From: an uncultured Plesiomonas sp. | Lineage (GTDB): Bacteria > Pseudomonadota > Gammaproteobacteria > Enterobacterales > CAMTGL01 | DNA: 12,220 nucleotides | Assembly: GCA_947071955.1 (NCBI GenBank) | Contig: CAMTGL010000035.1 | Span: forward strand, 1-12,220 | Direction: 5' to 3' | Shown: piece by piece, positions 7,201 through 12,220 of the stretch | How positions within the stretch are numbered: position 1 is the stretch's first letter | Layout of the letters: each line of letters starts with the position of its first letter | Translations under genes and position numbers: made by a program | The notes under the pieces: model-generated | Databases searched by the model: none | Told to the model about the DNA's origin: nothing | Seen by the model: only the letters and a program-made list of their open reading frames with translations

Positions 7201-7436
7201 CAGGCGGCGCAACCGGCGGTGGCAGCACTGGAGGAACGGGCGGTGCGGTATCTGATAGCTGTACCAGCAAAAATATTGATGCCAGCAAAGTCAAAGTGTA
7301 TCCAAACTGGACACAAAATGGTTTTGCAACCGGTGGTGACCAAATGGCGAACCTGAATAAGGTGTATAAAGCCAACTGGTGGACAAACTCGGTTCCGGGC
7401 AGTGACACTAGCTGGACCTTTGTATGTAGCTATTAA
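4296..7436 (+). CDS. Secreted multidomain GH18 chitinase
   Basis: This 1046-residue precursor hydrolyses chitin outside the cell. The start at 4296 gives a classic signal peptide (MSNKK, hydrophobic core, cleavage after AFSAQA near residue 28); AGGGA lies 10 nt upstream. An in-frame ATG at 4197 would bury this signal behind 33 residues. Domains in order: chitin-binding type 3 (CBM5/12) at about 30-85 with AYQANWW; two Ig-like modules at about 93-182 and 192-278; a linker with cysteines; GH18 catalytic domain at about 320-815, with SIGGW (419-423), NGVDIDYE (475-482, acid Glu482), MSYD (563-566) and IWEMAGD (779-785); a chitinase-C-type module at about 826-960; a Gly/Thr linker (968-984); and a second CBM5/12 at about 987-1044 with YKANWWT. 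The first Asp of the usual DxxDxDxE motif is Asn475. It is probably monocistronic, and resembles Vibrio/Aeromonas chitinases. Confidence 0.95.
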   Translation: MSNKKLLTPALNLSALSVACMMAFSAQAATVDCTGLPTWNSTSAYGGASKVQLQNKAYQANWWNQNMSPDKYSNAYQEWKLLGDCATTAPVVNTPPNVSLTAPANNASVKVGDTVTLSATASDKDGTVAKVEFYIDGVKTATGTASPYSYAWVATAGTHTLLAKAYDDKGATTDSSVSITATATTPPVTSNQAPTITLDTPASASAGQSVTLTATAKDSDGSVAKVEFFADNVSVGSSTSAPYQAVWKATDGSHTLVAKATDDKGAVGTSSSVTFVVGTTAGTSQDQCRPEGLYKTPGVAVPYCTVYDKEGREVMGADHPRRIIGYFTSWRTGGNGQPAYLAKDIPWDKITHINYAFAHIGPDFKVSVGNEADPANAATGLQWPGVAGADMDPSLPYKGHFNLLNKFKKQYPNVKTLISIGGWAETGGYFDDNGKRVASGGFYTMTTNPDGSTNTAAIQTFAKSAVDFIRKYGFNGVDIDYEYATSMTGAGNPDDFAVSDKLRPYLMKSYSVLMKTLREELDKAGAADKKHYMLTVAAPSSGYMLRGMETYQVTQYLDYINVMSYDLHGSWNNYVGHNAALYDTGKDGELAAWNMYGTAQYGGLGYLNTDWAAHYFRGSMPAGRINIGVPYYTRGWQNVTGGDNGLWGSAALPNQSQCPSGTGGDPKNQCGNGAVGIDNVWFDVDVKGKEMAGGGNPMWHAMNLEKGILPSYIQSYGLDPANDPQDKLTGKYVRYYDSVAVAPWLWNADKKVFISTEDEQSIKTKAGYVANQGLGGVMIWEMAGDYAWYPNRNGGEYYIGNTMTNALYDTLKNAPAYGNKLADRAMPPKAVDIAVTIDGFKVGDQNYPINPKVHFKNNTGSDIPGGTEFQFDIPTSAPANAADQSGAGLKVIQTGHTGNNIGGLKGNFHRVAFTLPNWKTLAKGETYDLDLVYYLPISGPANYTVKISGTEYAFSGEYPSLPLADLSSTGGATGGGSTGGTGGAVSDSCTSKNIDASKVKVYPNWTQNGFATGGDQMANLNKVYKANWWTNSVPGSDTSWTFVCSY

Positions 7437-7472
7437 TTAACAGATAGCACGTTTAATTAATGGATAGCACGT
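7433..7472 (+). repeat. 20-bp tandem repeat covering the chitinase stop codon
   Basis: TTAATTAA-CA-GATAGCACGT (7433-7452) is followed directly by TTAATTAA-TG-GATAGCACGT (7453-7472), differing at two positions. The chitinase TAA stop (7434-7436) lies in the first unit. It is probably a small slippage duplication; no function is apparent. Confidence 0.8.
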
Positions 7473-7558
7473 TGATTTGATATCAATCACCTTGATAACA
7501 ATCGTGTTAATACGAACCGTGTAAATAGTCATTCCATGACTTTCAAGTTCGTTGAAAT

Positions 7559-7590
7559 AAAAAAGGCATCTGTAAAGATGCCTTTTCTTT
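7559..7590. terminator. Bidirectional terminator between the chitinase gene and murP
   Basis: AAAAGGCATC (7561-7570) pairs with GATGCCTTTT (7577-7586) around a TGTAAA loop. There is a T-rich run on the plus side (TTTTCTTTT) and an A-run on the other side, which reads as T-run on the minus strand. It serves both convergent genes, lying about 120 bp past the chitinase stop and about 95 bp past the murP stop. Confidence 0.88.
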
Positions 7591-7684
7591 TACTCTTTTC
7601 GTTCTGCTTGTGCTTTGGCTGTTTATCCCACCCGCGTATTTTGCTTTGCTTTTATTGCGCAGCAATACAACAGTTGCCTATTTA

Positions 7685-9046
7685 TTACTCTTTGGGGTCT
7701 TCAAACCCAAGCAGCAGAGTAAAGAGGAAGCCGGCCAATACAGTTACCGCCATTCCTGCAAAATAGAGCAGAACTTTACCCGGTACAATGGTTACTGCCA
7801 GCGGCACGCCGGATAATCCAAAGGTAATTACAGTAGAGACTTTCCAGTAACAGACCAGTGCACCACCGATTGCCCCGCCCAGACATGCTGCAATAAACGG
7901 GCGACCAAGCGGCAGAGTAACACCAAAAATCAACGGCTCGCCAATCCCCAAGATCCCGACCGGCAATGCGCCTTTGGTCATGGTTTTTAAGCGGGTATTT
8001 TTGGTTTTTATCAGTACTGCAATCGCCGCACCCACCTGCCCCATGCCCGCCATAGCAAGAATTGGCAGCAGAGGGTTAGAGCCATATTTTTGCAGCAACT
8101 CAACATGAATCGGCACAAGACCCTGATGTAACCCTGAAAGAACCAGCGGCAGAAATGTACCCGATAAAATAGCACCAACCAGTAAACCGCCTTTATCAAT
8201 GGCAAGGCTTGCGCCGTGGGCAATCAGGTCTGAAATATAACCGCCCAACGGTTGCAGCAGCACTATAGCCAGACTTGCCGTAATTAACGTAGTCAGCAAC
8301 GGGTTGAGGATCAGCTCTAATGATTCCGGCAGCCGCTGGCGCAGTTGTTTTTCCACCCAGCACATAAAGGCAACCACCAGCAGCACGGCAATAACACCGC
8401 CGCGCCCCGGTTGCAGATGCTCACCAAACAGTTCAACTTGAGCCAGACCTGGGTGGGTTAAAATCCCCGCCATTACCCCGCCCATGGCCATTGAGCCGCC
8501 GAATACCCGCGCAGCATTGACACCGACCAAGATACTCATGATGGAGAAAACGGCATTACCAAAAATACCGAGTAGCGCCAGAATATTCGGGTATTGCTCA
8601 ATCAGATTACCGGCAATATCAGGGCGCTTAAGCACGTTGATAATACCGAGGATCATCCCCGAGGCAATAAAGGCCGGAATAATCGGGATAAACACATTCC
8701 CCAGCATTTTCAGCGCGCCGCTCATCGGGGCTTTGTATTTCTCTTTGGCGGCACTTTTATTGCTGCTTACCGTATCAGGGGCTTGCGCAGGCTCACCGGT
8801 TAGCAAGGCTTTCATCGCATCAACCACTTTCGCTGCCGCACCCGGCCCGATAATAAATTGATGTTGCTCACCTTGTTTGAGATAACCTTTCACTCCCGGC
8901 AGCATTTTCAGTGCTGCAACATCTAGCACCGAATCATCATGAACTTCTATCCGAACCCGTGTCATGCAGTTTTCTAATTTACTGATATTAGCCTCACCGC
9001 CAATACCCGCCAGCAGTTGTGCTGCCAGTGAAGAGAGATTACTCAT
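7685..9046 (-). CDS. murP: PTS N-acetylmuramic acid transporter, EIIBC component MurP
   Basis: MurP imports N-acetylmuramic acid across the inner membrane and phosphorylates it to MurNAc-6-phosphate. The 453-residue protein has an EIIB domain at about 1-85, with the phosphorylated Cys27 in ENCMTRVR, then a linker (86-105) and a hydrophobic EIIC domain at about 106-448 with several membrane segments. The EIIC motif GIGEPLIFGV includes Glu370; HQGLVPIHVELL lies at 307-318. No EIIA domain is present, as in E. coli MurP, which takes phosphate from the glucose-type EIIA (Crr). Its start is 24 bp after the murQ stop, with CAGGA upstream, so the two genes form one transcript. The substrate call rests on the MurQ and MurR neighbours as well as sequence resemblance; other glucose-superfamily EIIBC proteins look similar. 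Confidence 0.9.
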   Translation of the reverse strand: MSNLSSLAAQLLAGIGGEANISKLENCMTRVRIEVHDDSVLDVAALKMLPGVKGYLKQGEQHQFIIGPGAAAKVVDAMKALLTGEPAQAPDTVSSNKSAAKEKYKAPMSGALKMLGNVFIPIIPAFIASGMILGIINVLKRPDIAGNLIEQYPNILALLGIFGNAVFSIMSILVGVNAARVFGGSMAMGGVMAGILTHPGLAQVELFGEHLQPGRGGVIAVLLVVAFMCWVEKQLRQRLPESLELILNPLLTTLITASLAIVLLQPLGGYISDLIAHGASLAIDKGGLLVGAILSGTFLPLVLSGLHQGLVPIHVELLQKYGSNPLLPILAMAGMGQVGAAIAVLIKTKNTRLKTMTKGALPVGILGIGEPLIFGVTLPLGRPFIAACLGGAIGGALVCYWKVSTVITFGLSGVPLAVTIVPGKVLLYFAGMAVTVLAGFLFTLLLGFEDPKE

Positions 9047-9070
9047 AGTGTCATCCTGCCTATCTTGTTA

Positions 9071-9961
9071 TTATTTTAACGCTTGGCGCAAGTATCCGTG
9101 GGTCTGCTGTAAACGGGCGATAGCCGCTTCAGCACTCAGCCCAGTCAGATGCATTAAAATGGCCGGCTTCACTTCATTCTCAGTTTGCTGCAATAACGCC
9201 TCGGCCTCGATACGGGTTGCACCAGACGCTTCCATCACAATACGGCAGGCTCTATCCACCAATTTTTCATTTGTGGCTTTCACATCCACCATCAGGTTTT
9301 GATAGGCTTTACCCAGCTTTACCATCGCGCCAGTCGTCAGCATGTTCAGCACTAGCTTTTGTGCGGTACCGGCTTTCATGCGGGTTGAACCCGTCAATGC
9401 TTCTGGGCCCACAACCGGCGAAATCGCGATATCAGCGGCATCTGCAATCAGCGAATCAGGGTTGCAAGAGACCGCAGCGGTGGTGCAACCGGTAGCGCGT
9501 GCATAAGCTAACCCACCGAGTACATACGGGGTTCGGCCTGAAGCAGCAATGCCGACTACCACATCTTTTGCTGTCAGTTGTAAATTGCGCAGGTCATCAG
9601 CGCCCAGTTGCGCGTCATCTTCTGCCCCTTCAACCGCTTTGAGAATGGCGCTTTCGCCACCCGCAATCAGGCCAATCACCATACCGTGCGGCACGCCATA
9701 GGTTGGTGGGCACTCAGAGGCATCAAGGATCCCCAAACGGCCACTGGTACCGGCCCCCATATAAATCAGGCGGCCGCCCTGCTGAAATGCCGCAGTAATG
9801 ACATCAACAGCACGGGCAATGACCGGCAGCTCTTGTTTTACCGCCAAAGGCACACGCTGATCTTCTTCATTAAAGCGCTGCAACATCTCAACGGTAGGTA
9901 ACGTATCTAAATCCATTGTATTGCTGTTACGGCTTTCTGAGACTAAACGACCTAGATTCAT
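9071..9961 (-). CDS. murQ: N-acetylmuramic acid 6-phosphate etherase MurQ
   Basis: MurQ cleaves the lactyl ether of MurNAc-6-phosphate to give GlcNAc-6-phosphate and D-lactate in the cytoplasm, linking peptidoglycan recycling or scavenging to amino-sugar catabolism. The 296-residue protein carries the SIS fold: RLIYMGAGTSGRLGILDASECPPT (64-87, quoted in parts: GAGTSGRLG, ASECPPT), GIAASGRTPYV (137-147) and GSTRMKAGTAQK (191-202). Glu83 and Glu114 coincide with the catalytic glutamates known in the E. coli enzyme. I chose the ATG at 9961 (MNLGRLVSESRN). The longer frame from a TTG at 10000 adds 13 residues, and that TTG lies upstream of the transcription start predicted from the promoter at 10001-10029. 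It is the first gene of murQP, divergent from murR. Confidence 0.94.
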   Translation of the reverse strand: MNLGRLVSESRNSNTMDLDTLPTVEMLQRFNEEDQRVPLAVKQELPVIARAVDVITAAFQQGGRLIYMGAGTSGRLGILDASECPPTYGVPHGMVIGLIAGGESAILKAVEGAEDDAQLGADDLRNLQLTAKDVVVGIAASGRTPYVLGGLAYARATGCTTAAVSCNPDSLIADAADIAISPVVGPEALTGSTRMKAGTAQKLVLNMLTTGAMVKLGKAYQNLMVDVKATNEKLVDRACRIVMEASGATRIEAEALLQQTENEVKPAILMHLTGLSAEAAIARLQQTHGYLRQALK

Positions 9962-10000
9962 ATGTGACTCGCTTAAATATTTAATTACTTCGTTAAACAA

Positions 10001-10029
10001 ATAATGGAATAATATATTCCAAGAAACAA
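10001..10029 (-). promoter_or_regulatory. Predicted murQP promoter
   Basis: On the minus strand TTGTTT (10029-10024) and CATTAT (10006-10001) are separated by exactly 17 bp and resemble sigma-70 -35 and -10 hexamers. Transcription would begin near 9994, giving a leader of about 33 nt before the murQ ATG. The spacer is filled by the palindrome at 10005-10021. Confidence 0.55.
10005..10021. promoter_or_regulatory. Probable MurR operator
   Basis: TGGAATAATATATTCCA has perfectly complementary TGGAATA/TATTCCA arms around a 3-bp centre. RpiR-family regulators such as MurR bind AT-rich palindromes of this kind, and the site fills the spacer of the predicted murQP promoter, where bound repressor would block RNA polymerase. 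A related element, TTGGAATAAT at 10037-10046, within ATTATT-GTTGG-AATAAT (10030-10046), may be a second site. Confidence 0.6.
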
Positions 10030-10045
10030 ATTATTGTTGGAATAA

Positions 10046-10061
10046 TGAGCGTTTAATCACA
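10046..10061 (-). promoter_or_regulatory. CRP-like site upstream of murQP
   Basis: On the minus strand TGTGA-TTAAAC-GCTCA matches the CRP consensus TGTGA-N6-TCACA at 8 of 10 positions, with one half perfect. Its centre is about 60 bp upstream of the predicted murQ start, close to the -61.5 spacing of class I CRP activation. E. coli murQ is known to depend on CRP, which supports the reading. Confidence 0.45.
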
Positions 10062-10192
10062 AACTATCTGTCGCCAGATCAAACAGATAAAATAAAAAGC
10101 ATAAAAATCATTACGTTATAGGATGTAGAGCATATCAGTGTTTATCTATGCCAGAACCTCTGCCAACGTAATAACGGCTTTTCTCATTTTCT

Positions 10193-10213
10193 GGTACAAG
10201 GTATAAAAGTACC
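10193..10213 (+). promoter_or_regulatory. Predicted murR -10 region within an inverted repeat
   Basis: TATAAA at 10202-10207 is a good -10 candidate, but the matching -35 (TTTTCT, 10179-10184) is weak. GGTAC (10193-10197) and GTACC (10209-10213) flank the -10 symmetrically, so a regulator or a DNA or RNA hairpin could act here. The start would be about 25-30 nt before the murR ATG. Confidence 0.35.
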
Positions 10214-10239
10214 GAGCGGATAAAAATAAGGACCTTTGG

Positions 10240-11091
10240 ATGAGCTGCCTGCTAAAACTGCAACAACTGTTGAATACGCTGTCGCATAGCGAGCGAAAAC
10301 TGGCACTTTTTCTGCAAAGTCATCCAGATAAAGCGCGGGATATGTCTTCACAAGCACTGGCTAAAGCTGCAAATGTCAGCCAATCAAGTGTCGTTAAGTT
10401 TGCCCAAAAATTGGGCTATCGTGGGTTTACCGAACTGCGTTTAGCGCTGGGGGAAGCGGTGGTACTGCAACAGCAGCAGAGTCACGGTGTTACGCTTCAT
10501 CACCAAATCCGCAGTGATGACACGCTACCGATTGTGGGCGAAAAGCTGATTGCCGAAAGTATTCGTACACTGCAAGCCACATTGCAGTTAAACCCCGAAT
10601 TGGCGCTGGATCATGCAGTAAATATGTTGGCTGGCGCTAAACGGATTTTGCTGTGTGGTATCGGCTCATCTGCGCTGGTGGCAAAAGATTTCAGCTATAA
10701 ATTACTGAAAATCGGTATGACTGCGCTGACAGAAACCGATCCCCACGTGCAACTGACTATTGCTCAAACCTTGTCGCCCGACGATTTGCTGTTGGCGATC
10801 TCGTTTTCCGGCAGCCGACGTGAGGTCAATGGCGTAGTCCAAGAGGCGCTTAAACAAGGCACTCCGGTACTAGCACTCACCGGCTACCAACCTAATGCGC
10901 TACACCCGTTGGCCACACACTGCCTATATACCGTCGCGGACGAAGTGGCAGTGCGCAGTTCGGCCATGTTTTCACGTACCGCACAACTGGCCATGACCGA
11001 TCTGCTATTTATGGGGCTAGTACAGCGTGATGTAGGTAATGCACGCCACCGGATTTTATACAGTGAAGAGCTGGTAAAAAAATTGGTGTGA
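10240..11091 (+). CDS. murR: RpiR-family transcriptional regulator MurR
   Basis: MurR represses the MurNAc operon and is relieved by MurNAc-6-phosphate. The 283-residue protein has an N-terminal RpiR-type helix-turn-helix region at about 1-77, including NVSQSSVVKFAQKLGYRGFT (45-64) as the recognition part, and a C-terminal sugar-phosphate isomerase (SIS) domain at about 120-260, with CGIGSSALVAKDFSYKL and AISFSGSRREV forming the phosphosugar pocket. The length matches E. coli MurR (about 285). AAGGA at 10228-10232, 7 nt before the ATG, is a strong ribosome-binding site and fixes the start. It is divergent from murQP with 278 bp between start codons, the usual local-repressor arrangement. Function within RpiR is assigned mainly from this context plus close resemblance. 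Confidence 0.92.
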   Translation: MSCLLKLQQLLNTLSHSERKLALFLQSHPDKARDMSSQALAKAANVSQSSVVKFAQKLGYRGFTELRLALGEAVVLQQQQSHGVTLHHQIRSDDTLPIVGEKLIAESIRTLQATLQLNPELALDHAVNMLAGAKRILLCGIGSSALVAKDFSYKLLKIGMTALTETDPHVQLTIAQTLSPDDLLLAISFSGSRREVNGVVQEALKQGTPVLALTGYQPNALHPLATHCLYTVADEVAVRSSAMFSRTAQLAMTDLLFMGLVQRDVGNARHRILYSEELVKKLV

Positions 11092-11206
11092 TATCCGCAG
11101 GCAGGTATTTTTTGTAGATACAACGACAGTGAGCATAGCTTACGTAATTTATTGCTTGAGTTGTTATCACTTAAATTAGGGGTATTACTTAACTAGATAC
11201 CACTTA

Positions 11207-11231
11207 GGTGAACACCGTGTAAGTTTTCACC
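11207..11231. repeat. Small inverted repeat after murR
   Basis: GGTGAA (11207-11212) pairs with TTCACC (11226-11231) around a 13-nt loop in the murR/peptidase convergent spacer. There is no adjoining T-run on either strand, so a terminator role is not supported. Confidence 0.3.
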
Positions 11232-11244
11232 GCCTGAACGAATA

Positions 11245-11284
11245 CGGTACAAAACGATATCTGTTGCAGATCCGTTTTGTACCG
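11245..11284. repeat. Long inverted repeat between the convergent murR and M20 peptidase genes
   Basis: CGGTACAAAACG (11245-11256) and CGTTTTGTACCG (11273-11284) are perfectly complementary over 12 bp. An inner ATCTG (11259-11263) / CAGAT (11267-11271) stem gives about 17 paired bases with a TTG loop. TTTGTACC is repeated directly after it (11289-11296). It may stop transcription from either side or protect 3' ends, but neither side has the T-run of a standard terminator. Confidence 0.55.
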
Positions 11285-11307
11285 CAATTTGTACCAAGGG
11301 CGAACGC

Positions 11308-12220
11308 TTATTTGCCCTGAGCAATATCCATAATCATCTGTGCTGATAAGTACAGACGGCGCGGGATTGAATCAATCACAACCCACTCCCCCACATTGGC
11401 ATGATAGCCAAAACCGGGCAGCCCCATACCTTCAATGATAGGCTTACCGCTCTTCATTGCATAACCGGCATCCGTACCGCCACCGGTGACCGGAACAACA
11501 GTAATTTTATGACCGAGAGAGTGGTAAATATCCACCGCATTTTGGATCAGCATACTGCCACCAGCCCCTGCATTGTAAGGTGGACGACCTGGGTTGAAAT
11601 CGAAACTCACCTCGGCATTCGGTACACGCTTGGTCGCGCTACGCGCCTGAAGGGTGCGAGTGAGTTGCTCGAATGCCGCCTTGGTCGGGTAACGCACATC
11701 AGCGTACAGTTTTGCGCTGTCAGGAACAATGTTATTCACACTGCCCGCATCAAGATGAGTCCAAGTCAGGCGCAGCTTTCCGGGCCCTTGATCAAGATCC
11801 ATCGTGCGCAGGGCAAAATCGGATGCTTCGATAAGTGCATTCACGCCCAGCTCCGGATTGGCTCCGGCATGCGCGGCTAAACCTTTAACAGAAACATTGA
11901 TTGCACCAATACCTGAGGTGTTAAGTGGCATAGCTTCTGAATCAGCCAGTGTCGGCTCGTATGAGAAAATAGCATCGCTCTTGGCTGCCAGTGACTCAAT
12001 CAACGCCTTCGAGCCATGTGAACCTTTCTCTTCATCAGTATTGAACAGTACAGTGATCGTTCCGTAGTCATTAAAATTGCGATCTTTGAGCAACTGCAGG
12101 CTATGCAGGATCACGGTGATACCCGATTTGGCATCTGCCACTCCCGGACCGTAGGCCTTATTCCCTTCGATACGCCAAGGCGTTTTGGCCAGTGTCCCTT
12201 TAGGGTAAACGGTATCCATA
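11308..12220 (-). CDS. M20-family glutamate carboxypeptidase-like metallopeptidase (N-terminus outside window)
   Basis: The last 303 residues of an M20A zinc peptidase very similar to Pseudomonas carboxypeptidase G2, which removes C-terminal glutamate from folates and acyl-glutamates. Visible metal and catalytic residues, numbered from the first in-window Met, are the Asp of MDTVYPKGT (Asp2), Asp29 in YGPGVAD, Glu63-Glu64 in NTDEEKGS, Glu88 in SYEPT and His273 in GFGYHANVGEW. The dimerisation-domain block with GLAAHAGANPELGVNAL is intact. The window edge falls inside the zinc motif; about 110 residues, including any signal peptide, are missing, so the ATG at 12219 is not the true start. Substrate is uncertain: related proteins act on peptides, N-acyl-glutamates or folates. 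It is convergent with murR. Confidence 0.9.
   Translation of the reverse strand, partial: MDTVYPKGTLAKTPWRIEGNKAYGPGVADAKSGITVILHSLQLLKDRNFNDYGTITVLFNTDEEKGSHGSKALIESLAAKSDAIFSYEPTLADSEAMPLNTSGIGAINVSVKGLAAHAGANPELGVNALIEASDFALRTMDLDQGPGKLRLTWTHLDAGSVNNIVPDSAKLYADVRYPTKAAFEQLTRTLQARSATKRVPNAEVSFDFNPGRPPYNAGAGGSMLIQNAVDIYHSLGHKITVVPVTGGGTDAGYAMKSGKPIIEGMGLPGFGYHANVGEWVVIDSIPRRLYLSAQMIMDIAQGK

Noticed and set aside
7536..7766. Plus-strand 76-residue frame with a hydrophobic, lipoprotein-like start
   Set aside because: It runs through the bidirectional terminator at 7559-7590 and into the antisense of the murP 3' end; there is no ribosome-binding site and no family resemblance.
11092..11130. 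Terminator directly after murR at GGTATTTTTT
   Set aside because: There is a T-run, but the upstream bases do not form a stable stem.
1..12220. CRISPR arrays, insertion sequences, prophage genes, toxin-antitoxin pairs, tRNA or rRNA genes
   Set aside because: Reading both strands gave no spaced direct repeats, transposase motifs, phage genes or cloverleaf structures; all long open frames belong to known housekeeping or catabolic families.

Overview
The window looks like chromosome from a gammaproteobacterium of roughly 50% GC. RdgC, TrhP, MurQ and MurR all resemble their enterobacterial versions as I remember them, while the secreted multidomain GH18 chitinase is of the Vibrio/Aeromonas kind. 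Plesiomonas or a relative would fit, but this is an inference from remembered family sequences and not a species identification. No phage genes, transposase, CRISPR array, tRNA or rRNA were seen.

Layout. (1) Positions 1-602, minus: 5' part of sbcD (DNA repair nuclease), cut by the window edge and divergent from rdgC. (2) Positions 728-2217: intact rdgC, followed by an apparently perfect 515-bp tandem copy of its 3' half plus the intergenic DNA, which leaves a second, truncated rdgC fragment. (3) Positions 2283-3668: trhP, the tRNA U34 hydroxylation gene, with an extended -10 promoter and a hairpin-rich leader. (4) Positions 3669-4295: a long gene-free stretch with a terminator, a G-poor pyrimidine-rich tract, nested inverted repeats and a leader hairpin. 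(5) Positions 4296-7436: a 1046-residue secreted chitinase. (6) Positions 7685-11091: the N-acetylmuramic acid (MurNAc) locus, murQ-murP on the minus strand divergent from the regulator murR, with a readable operator and promoter between them. (7) Positions 11308-12220, minus: a carboxypeptidase G2-like M20 peptidase, cut at its N-terminus by the window edge.

How the genes work together. The chitinase degrades external chitin. MurP imports and phosphorylates MurNAc from peptidoglycan, MurQ converts the product to GlcNAc-6-phosphate, and MurR represses the operon. Both parts therefore feed GlcNAc/amino-sugar metabolism, although nothing in the sequence shows joint regulation. SbcD and RdgC are both DNA recombination/repair functions; TrhP is a tRNA modification enzyme.

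I did not find a convincing undescribed multi-gene system. The most distinctive features are the identical rdgC tandem duplication with a 3-bp microhomology junction, the compact murQP control region (CRP-like site, MurR-type operator inside the -35/-10 spacer), and the unusual non-coding region upstream of the chitinase.
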